A DNA stretch of 64,000 bases from Micropterix aruncella (taxonomy: Eukaryota; Arthropoda; Insecta; Lepidoptera; Micropterigidae): assembly GCA_944548615.1 (NCBI GenBank), contig OX155961.1:10934673-10998672 (forward strand), in the 5' to 3' direction. This document shows, piece by piece, positions 1-11,000 of the stretch (position 1 is its first letter; every line of letters begins with the position of its first letter). Under the pieces are notes generated by a model. It made no database searches. It was not told the origin of the DNA and saw only the letters and a program-made list of their open reading frames with translations. A program made the translations under genes and the position numbers.

Positions 1-866
1 CACGGTGCGCAAACCATCCAAGAGCGCCAGAGGTTTGATTCCCAGGGGAAACTGACCAAGGCCAGAGCCCTACCCAGGTTCGCACCTCGTGGGTGGAGGC
101 CGTCGGATGGGTGTTGACCCGTGAGTGTGACCGACCCTGAACAGAATAGGTCTTCGTGGCCAACCCAGCATGGGCCCATTAGCATCTAGATGGGACATCT
201 TGCGGTGTCAACTACAACGGGCGAGCCCGTCACCACAGGACGTTTTAACGATTTTTCGTTCTGTCGCCCTGCAGTGAGCGTAGAAGACTTTGGACAATAC
301 AATCCAACGTCTAGCTACGTCACAACCCGCAAGAGACCAACGCCTTTACCGCGAGATAGCCAGTAATGTTACCTGGCGGGCCGACACTCGCGCCCTTGCT
401 TCCAATTGTGACCAGATTTCTCCGGTCTCTCGATTGGTTCCGAGTTCGAGGTCGCTTGCGTGGTCCTCTCCCTTACGAAGCGGTGAAACGGTGTACACCG
501 AATCTATCGTGGACCAAGGCGTCCTTTGCCCGACTCTGAACCGGGATCGGATGGCCAATGGTCATTTCAAGAGCAGTTGCCGTAAGGTAGGCAACCACCC
601 CCGCTCTATAGGAAACAGTACAGTTCCCAGACTCCCCCGACTGTTACTCGGAGAGCACAATCGATTGGCTTGCGCCGCTCGGTGCGCAGACCGTCCAGGA
701 GCGCCAGAGGTTTGATTCCCAGGGGAGACTGGTTGACCCAGTGTCCTACCCAGGTTCGCACCCCATGCGTGGAGGCCATCGGATGGGTGTTGACCCGTGA
801 GTGTGACCGACCCTGAACACAAGGGTCATCGTGGCCACCTCATTATGGGCCCGTTAGCTCCCATCT
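1..866. repeat. ~660-bp repeat family, copy 1 (tandem, about 1.3 units)
   Basis: Positions 1-181 match 677-840 of the following unit (both carry GCGCCAGAGGTTTGATTCCC), so this is a head-to-tail tandem with a period near 677 bp. One full unit runs from about 205 (TCAACTACAACGGGCGAG) to about 866. Homologous units occur at 32.5, 49.3 and 57.3 kb. Short open frames here are not conserved between copies. The unit holds a sequence resembling a pol III B box (GGTTTGATTCC) and, in other copies, an A-box-like GTGGCCGAATGG, but the two lie about 160 bp apart. Origin unknown. Confidence 0.7.
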
Positions 867-1410
867 AGATGGGACAGTTGGGTTTTGGGGAAATCGTAAA
901 TAAGAAAGGGCCATGACAAATGTGAGGTTACATAATTGTCATAGATCCAGGCCTTTTGAGGGCCAGAGATTAGCAAGGAATCTATTTTTGCCAAGTAACT
1001 TTTGAAATGCTCTGTAACATGATCGCCAGAGATGTCTTTTCCTTGATGGGTGATTTTCCTGCCAAGGAATTTAATATGGTTATTTGGGCCCATAGGGGAA
1101 ATATTAGAGCCCTTATAGACCAATTTGGGGTCATAGGATGTAAATTTTGTGTCTATGCGGGCGAGTCCAAGGCAAAAACATTTGGAGGGCTTCACTTTTA
1201 TACAGCCTGACCAGTCGCAGAACAGCTCCACTTTCCGTAATAGCAGGGAAACCTGCTTGGGGCTCCTGGTGATGAAAGTTAGGTCGTCGGCAAAAGTGAG
1301 GCACAACGAAGTGTATTGGCTGTCCGTTTTAAAACGGCAGCCCCACTTTCTGTCAAACTGGGTCAGGCTTTCCAGCAGTATATTAAAAACGACATTATAT
1401 TAAAAATTAC
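867..1410 (-). pseudogene. RLE-type LINE fragment (RT domain)
   Basis: Minus-strand piece of the same family as the element at 20.7-24.3 kb, matching its RT palm region. It reads CLTFADDLTFITRSPKQVSL, then KPSKCFCLGLARI, and on to YLAKIDSLLISGPQKAW. Both ends are cut: the 3' side abuts the 660-bp repeat and the 5' side lies just before the TTAA of the foldback element at 1440. Confidence 0.85.
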
Positions 1411-1439
1411 ATTGGTAAGAACGTTGTTTTCAAAGTATT

Positions 1440-3565
1440 TTAACCCCTCACGTTGCGAGGTAAAAACTCACCTATCACGTTTGCGCGCGACATATTCGGG
1501 CAAAAAATCGACGCGAGTCAACGGCCTTGAGAAAAACGATCATAACTTATGAACCACTAAACGGATTAAAAAAAGATAAAGAGAAAAATGATCGCATTGA
1601 AATTTGATATATAAAACATTATAACCTTATCTCGTAAAACAATTAAGATAATAATGAATAAATATTACAAAATTGGCAAACTGAAAAAACTCGCCTATAA
1701 AATCATTTCGATTTTTTTGTCACAAAATACGTAAAATATGCAAAAATTGTAAATACAGTTATGTTCTTTATTAAATGCTTTACCAAAACGATATTTTTTT
1801 TTTACTTATTTGCATACAAAAATATTTATTTATTCAGCCAAGAAAAATTTTATGTATTCTCGTAAAAAAAATTTTTTTAATTTTTAATTTGTGACTACTT
1901 ATGGTATTTTTTTATATGAAATTCTTTCAAATTGACTTTATTACTACATCACACTTCTTAGAAATCACACCAGAACTTTGAGCTTTGTCTGATATTATAG
2001 ACAAATCTAAAGTTTTGAGAGTTTCCGCGTCCGAACTTAATAATAAACTTTGAATGCCCATAATATAAAATTCGTTAGATTTTTTCAATTATATTGTCTT
2101 ATCATAGACTTATTATATGTCTAATAACTAATTAACCCCTCAAGTACGTAACATCCATTTGGGGACATGTATGGCGGCCGCCTAACAATCCGTAACATCC
2201 GATTTTGGATATCGCGCTCGCCGCTGCGAAAAATGCAATTTACGATTCGAATCGTCGTACTTTAATGCTTTCTGACCGCGGGACGACATGGCCAAATAAT
2301 CTTTCATTCGCCGGCCAACGACGATAACATCGACCGCCGATTTAAAAACTCAGCATTAGACGTCAAAACAGCAGTGTCCATCGGCCCCCCCGCGGCGGCG
2401 TATAGGTTCCGCGAAGTGTTTGTTTTGTGAAGTGTTTTGTGGATATAAGTGCAGTGTATACCGGATAAAAGTAAGTAATTTCCCTTTTTAAGTAGTTTAG
2501 CCATTAGGATTATTCAATTTCCACAATCAATTTGCTGTTTTTCACGAATTTTCGAAGAAAACACTTTGTCAACAATGGCCAACAATGTGAAAAAATGGCC
2601 GTTTTTATTTTGTAATGTTTGTGAAATATCCCTATATATCGCGAAACATGACGTAATGTCGCTTTAATTTACTAATAAAATAGGTATTGCTTCATTTACA
2701 TCCTAAGTTATCACATAATTAGGCGTATTTTGAACATTATATGTTGTTTTTCTAATATGGCTCGCGAAAATGAAACTTGTTTTGATAATTACTATGAGAG
2801 AAAAAAGTGCGATTTTCCATAGTTTTTCGATGAAATGTGACTCTTTGGAGTATAGTAATTAGTTATTAGACATATAATAAGTCTATGATAAGACAATATA
2901 ATTGAAAAAATCTAACGAATTTTATATTATGGGCATTCAAAGTTTATTATTAGGTTCGAACGCGGAAACTCTCAAAACTTTAGATTTTTCTATAATATCA
3001 GACAAAGGTCAAAGTTCTGGTGTGATTTCTAAGAAGAAGTGATGTAGTAATAAAGTTATTTTGAAAGAATTTCATATAAAAAAATACCATAAGTAGTCAC
3101 AAATTAAAAATTAAAAAAATTTTTTTTTACGAGAATAAATAAAATTTTTCTTGGCTGAATAAATAAATATTTTTTCCGTATTTTTGTATGCAAATAAGTA
3201 AAAAAAAAATATCGTTTTGGTAAAGCATTTAATAAAGAACATAACTGTATTTACAATTTTTGATATTTACAAAAACTGTATTTACAAAAAATTCGAAATG
3301 ATTTTATAGGCGAGTTTTTTTCAGTTTGCCAATTTTGTAATATTTATTCATTATTATCTTAATTGTTTTACGAGATAAGGTTATAATGTTTTATATGTCA
3401 AATTTCAATGCGATCATTTTTCTCTTTATCTTTTTTTATTCCGTTTAGTGGTTTATAAGTTATGATCGTTTTTCTCAAGGCCGTTGACTCGCGTCGATTT
3501 TTTGCGCGCAAATATGTCGCGCGCAAAAGTGATAGGTGTTTTTACCTCGCAACGTGAGGGGTTAA
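1440..3565. mobile_element. Foldback element A, TTAA-ended, long inverted arms
   Basis: Left end TTAACCCCTCACGTTGCGAG (1440) and right end CTCGCAACGTGAGGGGTTAA (ending 3565) are exact reverse complements. The arms continue inward for about 690 bp (1440-2131 against 2858-3561), including a shared segment around AATAATGAATAAATATTAC. TTAA at both ends suggests a piggyBac-like non-autonomous element. The 720 bp between the arms is the left arm of element B. Confidence 0.8.
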
Positions 3566-4268
3566 TATACTCCAAAGAGTCACATTTCATCGAAAAACTA
3601 TGGAAAATCGCACTTTATTCTCTCATAGTAATTATCAAAACAAGTTTCTTTGCGCGATTCATTTTACAAAACAAGATATAATTTTCAAAATACGCCTAAT
3701 TATGTGATAACTTAGGATGTAAATGAAACAATACTTATTTTGTTAGTAAATTAAAGCGACATTATGTCATATTTCGCAATATATCGGGATATTTCATAAA
3801 CATTACAAAATAATAACAACCATTTTTTCGCGAGCCGTTTGTTGTTGCCGAAGTGTTTTCTTTGAAAATTCGTGAAAAACAGCAAATGGACTATCTCAAT
3901 TGACTAATCCTTATGCCTAAACTACTTAAAAATGGAAATTACTCACCTTTATCCAGCAAACACTGCACTTTTATCCACAAAACCAACATTTCGCGGAACT
4001 ACGCGGCCGAGGCGCTAGCCGATCGAGACTGCGGTTTTGACGTCTATGCTAACTTTTTAAATCGGCGTTCGATTTTATCGCCGGTGGCCGCCGAATTAAA
4101 GATTATTTGGCCATATCTTTCCGTCGTCAGAAAGCATTAAGTACGACGTTTCGAATCGTAAATTGCATTTTTCGCAGCGGCGAGCACGATGTCCCGTAGC
4201 GGATGTTACGGATTTTAGGCGGCCGCCATACATGTCCCCAAATGGATGTTACGGATAGAGCGGGTTAA
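2132..4268. mobile_element. Foldback element B, TTAA-ended, interleaved with A
   Basis: Left arm 2132-2858 and right arm 3566-4268 are inverted copies. Both hold GTAACATCCATTTGGGGACA, GGCGGCCGCC, and at their inner ends the segment around GACTCTTTGGAGTATA. Outer ends are TTAACCCCTCAAG and a reverse-complement TTAACCCGCTC. The region between the arms is the right arm of element A, so the order along the DNA is A-left, B-left, A-right, B-right. No long open frame. Confidence 0.8.
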
Positions 4269-4669
4269 AATATAATTATTATTGATTAAACATGTTGATT
4301 TTAAGCGGTACACCTGGATGTATCAATTGAAAATATCAATGTTTTTATTCGCTTTTAATCGCCCTACCTAGACTAACGTATGTGATACGGTCGCTATATG
4401 ATCGCCCGAACGCAACAACCTATATCAAGTATGTCAAGTATGCTCGAGTACAAAAAAAAATTATATAAAACCCAAAACCCACAAAGCATACATACATGAT
4501 ACATCAAATAGTTCCTACAATTCTAAATACAAAAACGGGTAATAAAAGGGCCTCTTGTATAAAAATAATGTCTGGTATATTGTCATCAAGTATTGTTATT
4601 AAGAAATGTAATGAAAAAAACCCAACGATTTTTTGCCTACTTTTTGAATAATAATCCAAAGGTAGGGCG

Positions 4670-4720
4670 TTATAGCTTCTGAATGCTGATGAAGGGGTTA
4701 TCAGCATTCAGAAGTTATAA
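4670..4720. repeat. Hairpin, 20-bp stem
   Basis: TTATAGCTTCTGAATGCTGA (4670-4689) pairs with TCAGCATTCAGAAGTTATAA (4701-4720) with one mismatch and an 11-nt spacer. It lies 171 bp beyond the donor of Rbcn-3A exon u. Possibly the tip of a short MITE. Confidence 0.7.
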
Positions 4721-4891
4721 GACCAGTTTTAAGAGTGGTCTTAATATTTTCCAAAAGTTTTATTTTTGTATCAAATCAAATAATTTAGATGGCGCTCATC
4801 ATTTAGATGGCGCATGCTGCATGTTTTGGGCGCATGTGCATGAGGGTAAAGCAAGAGCACCTCAAACTTAATCAACTGTATAAAGACATAC

Positions 4892-5027
4892 CTGCACCTC
4901 CAGTGAGATTAGAACCAGTATCGAAGACATCCTCATCATCAGGTTCGCTACCGCTGTCTTCCGGATCGGAAGCGACTGATTCTGCAGAGTCGTAGTCGCA
5001 ATTATCGGGGTCATCTTGAGGCGATGG
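4892..5027 (-). CDS. Rbcn-3A: Rbcn-3A exon u (136 bp, phase 0-1)
   Basis: Encodes PSPQDDPDNCDYDSAESVAS, DPEDSGSEPDDEDVFDT and GSNLTGGAG, the acidic DYDS-x-ESV-SD...DEDVFDT segment that precedes the C-terminal WD repeats. Acceptor tcatacag, donor GCAG|GTATGT. Last exon in the window; the next must lie below position 1. It follows the largest intron (10,078 bp). Confidence 0.92.
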
Positions 5028-8000
5028 CTGTATGAAGACAAAAATGTCAAAAAATAGAATCATTATATGTAATTAACGTACTGGATGTGCGATGTGATTA
5101 ATATAATTAACCTATTGAAGTATAAATTAAAACGTTCTTAGAAATAAAGTCAAAGTTTAGGCATAGCAGAAATTTAGAATATTTTGAAAAAAAATACTGT
5201 TTATCTTTTAGGATAATTTGTTTTGTTTATTATTGAATTTTTATTTTTTTCAAAGAAATTATTTCGTGTGATTTTATTTTATTTTATTTCCATAAATATT
5301 GCTATCGAAATTGAAAGTTTAAAATTCTTGTATTTGTTTACCTATTTGTGTGATTCTAGTTTCTAATATTTTAAATTGATTTCACAGCATTCTTCAATGA
5401 ACTATTTTATTTATCAATATCTATTTTATTTATCAATATAATCGTTGGGCGGTAAACATTATTACTTGTGATGAAATTATCAGTGTGGTTCGGTTAGTAC
5501 TATGTAAGTGCTATGATTTATTTCCTGCCCAACTGCCAAAATGAGAGTTATATTTTTACTGCATATGTAAGTATGTATTTGCATGCCAATTTGGCTATAT
5601 TACCGGGTTTCAAATGAGTGAATGAAATGAATATGATTGAATAAATTATGTTTATTTTAATTGTTCAAAACTTCTCTATATACTATATTAGATGTAATGT
5701 ACCAAAATATATTGTCTTTCAGGAGTTCCAACTCGAGATAAGGTCGCGGTTCCATACCTATGTCGTATTATCTCTTTAACCATTTATGCAGTAAAAGGGA
5801 AATTATATGCAGTAAAAAGGAAAAGTCTTTTGTTTTAAACACTTGAGACGATAACTTTACTTATTTTGATATGAATTCATAATTGTTGATAATATGTGCA
5901 ATAAACATGACCTAACGAATTAAATTATTTTTTTAATATAAAAAACTACTTTTTGTGACTTAAATATAAAAGGTAGACATATGCTGTCGCTGACTTTTTT
6001 GTATGCATTATCAAGCTCTACAACTTTTCTCTAGAACTTAATCATATATCTCTCATAGTTAAGGCAGCGTTCGTTAGAAACGTTTTCGTTCGACCGTTTC
6101 TTCTCCGACTTACTTTGCAAATCCGACTACCACGAAAAAGTCTTTTCATTTTTCGGATTAATATATGACTTTCTATTGGTAAAAGAATTTTCAAAATCGT
6201 TTCTGTAGATCCAGAGATTACTTCCTACAATCTCACAAACTTTACCTCTTTATAATATTAGTATAGATTAGGCAGTGTTTCATTATACGTATCTGAGCCT
6301 ACCTTAGTGCGGATGTCTTGTGCGATCCAGTTAGGATAGGTTTAATTAATCTATATCTGTTACTATATTTTTTTTAAATATATAAAAAAAAAACCTTTTT
6401 TTTCCATTCCAATCAACATATTGTCGCATTACAATTCTGTGGCAATTATGCAAAACTACATAAGTCGTTTTTTGACCAAAATGAGTTATAATGACCATTT
6501 AACCGTGTTTTTTTACTCTTTCATTGGGAAAAACTACATAACTCGAAGCACAATATAATGTAATGATCTGAAAATCATCACATGATCGCTTAGCAGCTTT
6601 AAGCTAAACGCAAAATAGATTAATCGAATTTTTAAAATCAAATTGTACTTAAAAAAGATCATAGTGACATCTAGCGATTAAATGAGGAACTAAAACTGAC
6701 AGATGAAGAATGTCAGTTGCTAAACTATAGAGCGCAGTGCCAGCGTCACATAAATAAAGGGGTTTGAGAAGTTTTGAGAGTTAAGGACATCATTAGGGGT
6801 TTAAAAATAGACAATCGGGAGTATTTGGCAAGAAATTAGCATATTTTGAGATTTTTACGAAAATTCGACGTAAAAATCAATAATTGACAAATAGACAATA
6901 GAAGCATGCTTATGGTCTTAAAAAGTCGACCGATTGGTTTTTTCAAAGAAATATAAAAGGGGTTCATTAAATAGTAGGAATTATGGGAGAATTTAATAGC
7001 AATATTGATAAAGTCATTTGAAGAACATTTAATTTATTATTAAGAGAAATTGGAAAACATAATCGACATCGATGGAAGAAAGCCGAATTAATGAAATTAA
7101 AAGAATTTTTCACCAAATAATTGCCAGTCAAAATAAAATTTAATAGTTAAAATGAGGAAATTTAGAAACACTTAATTAAAATAGAGGAATTACTAGATAA
7201 AAATACTATCAATAAATAAAATTGAAATAAAATAGTTATATTATTTCGCTTTCAAATGCGAAAGCGGAAACGACGCGCAAGAAAGGCGGCAAGATCAAGT
7301 CAAAGTATGATGATTTCCCGCCGAATATGAAACATCAATTTCTCATAATACGTAAAATAAATACTTAAAATCATATGTAGAAGTACAAGCACGAATTATC
7401 GTTAAGAAATTCGCTTGTTAGCAATGTAGCAGAGCGTTATTTAACAAAAAAATAGATAAATCAGAACGTTAATGACTGATTAGTCAATAGTTATGGATTA
7501 AATTATTAAAAAAAGGTCACCTCGATAGGGGTGTTATATAAGGGATGGACATGTTGCTTCCGGCATCCATTAAGAAATTTTAGTTGCACGCACTAAAGCT
7601 GCGAAAGTTTGGGAAAGAAAAGTATATTTTGGTGCTCAGATGTGAGAATAAACAGTTTAAAATAAGGGCACTGGGATGCTGTGAAGCATCTTAGTGCCCA
7701 GTTCATTTAAATTCGTATAAAGTGTACAGATCGTATATCACAGAAATGCTTTATCGCACTCGTCATTGAGGCGCTTTTTACAAGGACACTAAAAAATGAA
7801 CAAATAATAGAAAATCCAGTGCTAAAAATGTGAATCGAGAGAGCTACGCGAGTTGGCATGTAAAAATCCAACATTTCAAATAAAATAGAAGTACGAGATC
7901 TCGTCGTGTTGCAATACAAAATTATAGCAAAGATGGCGGACGAGTCAAAGTGAAGACGTCAGATTAATATATCACAACATTGCGAACGTTCTTCGGAGGT

Positions 8001-11000
8001 GTATAACATAGCGTCGAAATAAGGGAAAAACATTGATGAGAATGCAGTAACGGCTTGGAATTGCAGTACGATAGCGAAGCGGTTGGGGTTTCTAAACAGA
8101 CATTCGTCGTGTTGAGGGCAGATTTCTAGGAAGGCGACACACACCGAAGAGATTGACATTAGTTATAAGTGCATAATTGTGAATGCAGCTGTAAATACGG
8201 GGAAGTATAGCCGAGAGTCATTGTCGGCAAAGATGTACTAAAAATATGTAAGTTTATTTTTGCCGAAGCTGGCGTTATTTAATTATTTAGGCCGAAGTAG
8301 CAACCAATATTATCATTGTTGTATATTTTTTGGGGTTATAAATATTCGAGTTTTTGTGGGGTTGTTGAAATTATTAGAAATGTTAAGTAGTTGTAACGTA
8401 AAAGCGTGATTTCTACATATTTGCACGTTAACTAAAAATGAGGCATTTAACATCGATTGATATGAAGAGTCGTTGATAATTCTACGAGATAAACCTCTAG
8501 TCAGACTCTTATTTAATTTGGAAGAGAGATAGCCTTTGCTTACTCCATTAAATTTGACACAAGCCATTTATATAATGTGCTCACGGATTGGGAACTTAGT
8601 TAAGGACACATTCGAATTATACTGAATGTTAGAATAAAATTAAAGATAAGGAAAATTGTAGATTATATTAAGGTTTTTTTTTGTTTTGACTGATCGATGG
8701 GGTTTCACGGATAACGGGGAGGGAATAGTATTAATAGAAATAATAGAGCGAAAACCATATGGACATTCAGTGGACTGGATGATAGCCAGGTCGTAGTTTA
8801 TATCGGGCATTAGCGACTGCGGTCATTTAAATTCATTATATCACTGGAACGCCATCGACTAGTTGACAGTATGTTAGTTTATAAGTAATTTTATTGTTGT
8901 ATGTAAACATTACGATTCATGTTTCAATATAAATTGACATTGAACACATTTAAATAAATAAAGGATTAGAATCTAATTGTCGAATTTCACGGCGGAGATT
9001 TAAACTCATGCATTATCAGTATTAATATTATTTTATTAACAATCGACTGAACGCAGCCATTGTTGTCATCGACAAATAATCGATCGAAAATAACTCAAAG
9101 AACAAAGTGTAAATATATTGTGGTGAATTAGGCGCTCATTATTATAAATATAATTCACAATAATAGTACTTAAACTAAAATAGAAGAAATTATAATTTTA
9201 ATTGTTTAATATATGCATTTGGTTTAATATATGGATTATTAATTGGAGAAGATTTGTTTCATTGAGGAAGTAAATACAAGGAGGGAAATTATTAGGCAAG
9301 GTATTGGAAGCCTATCCCTCTTGAAGGTAATATTATCACTATCGCTGATATGGTAGTGGAGTAAGTGGATCAAAAGTATAGCTTACAATTGTGGAAATAA
9401 TATATAAACATCTTCTCTGCAAATGACATATAAATCGTAGATAAAGAAATAGTAGTAGTAAAAATTTTCTTTACAATAAAAGAAGTTATAGCACCTACTT
9501 TCTCACTAGTTATATATTGTTCAGATCACGGGCGTAGCGAGGGGGGGGTTTTGGGGGTTCAAACCCCCCCCGAAATGTTCAAAATATGATATTAATATAT
9601 ATTAAATATTAACACTTGTAACAATGTCAATATCCGATGACAGGTAAACACCGTCTTCATCGATATTTTATACCCCTTTGCCGTCAGGTATAAACTGACT
9701 TGAGTCCGATGGTTGGGTCGAGTTCGCCGCGCATAAAAAATATGAAAGAGAGAGCAATACCAAACAAGAGCTCGTCGATATTTCGCGCGAGCGTGCTTCA
9801 TTTTCCCGCGCGCTTGGTCCATCGGTAACCTTCGTATGTGTTCGTGCCGTACCCCCGGTACCCCGCACCGCACTGCTTGCCGTGCTCAGTCGGCTCGGTT
9901 ATCGGTAGTCGCCACCGATTACCGAGTGAGTTCGGTCCGTGTAGACTGTTCTGTAGTGCAGTGAAGGAAGGTAAAGAAGAACGGAAAATGGAGGGAAAAA
10001 AAAGAAAAGGCGATAAGATTAAGGGTATGGACTACTGGAAAAAGTGGTGTGGTCAAGCAGTTTCTAGTAAAGAAGTGTATTTGGCTGCCGAACCTACAAC
10101 TAGCGTGGATTCCGGCAATGAGACTGTGATGACGAACGAGCCTTCTACCTCAGTTACAGTATCGAACGTCGAAATTGAGTGGGTGGCGCCGGCACCCTGT
10201 TTCCTGCCTACGACCACAAAGCCTAAATTTAGTCTAGAACCGACCAGCTAGCCTGTTACGTCATCTTTTCATCCTGTAGCTAAATTGGACGTTGGTTTTT
10301 ATTCGAATCAAGACGAATTCGTGGATGAATATTTAAAAGGCCAAATTTTAAAAGTGCCTTGGACCCCATCCAAAGATTATAAGTTTCCCATATCCACAAA
10401 ACGAAATTTACGCTTTCAACTAACATGGATGGAGAAATTCCCCTGGCTGTCATATTCTGAATATAAAAGTGGAGCATACTGCAGAATTTGCGTCGTAATG
10501 GGACGTTCGCTTGAAGAAGGTAAAGGCGGCCATCAGCGGATCGGCCAGCTTGTAACCGAGCCTTTCCGAAGGTGGAAAAATGCACTAGAAATATTTGAAA
10601 CTCATGCAAAATCAGGATATCATAAGCGAAATTCGGAACTGGCAGATAACTTCCTTAACCCTTCAGGCCTCGGCCCCTCAGCCGATTGACAAGTTGATGT
10701 CCCAAAAATTTTTAGTAAAAATTTGTAAAAAAATTGAATTATGACAATGTCTCACCAAAAACATTAATTACTGCCAAACCACTGTACTTATAATTAAAAT
10801 GAAATATATTAACATAACAAAACATAATAAAATAAAACAAATTTAATTAAAATAAAATTAAAACGGGCCCGTCACGCTGAATCAGTTTGTGGCCGATATC
10901 GGCCAATCGGGGCTTGAGGGGTTAAAGTAATTTCTTCGCAGGCTTTTTCAGTCACTGAGCAGTTGTCTTCTGAGAGAAAGAGACAGCAACGGGAAAACCG

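Noticed and set aside
290..822. Open frames of 86-141 codons in the 660-bp repeat
   Set aside because: Other copies of the repeat carry indels that break these frames, and no domain is recognisable; treated as chance frames in GC-richer sequence.
7500..9180. LTR retrotransposon with TATA box and AATAAA near 7537-7650
   Set aside because: No second LTR, no primer-binding site or gag/pol peptides could be found; left as unclassified intron.
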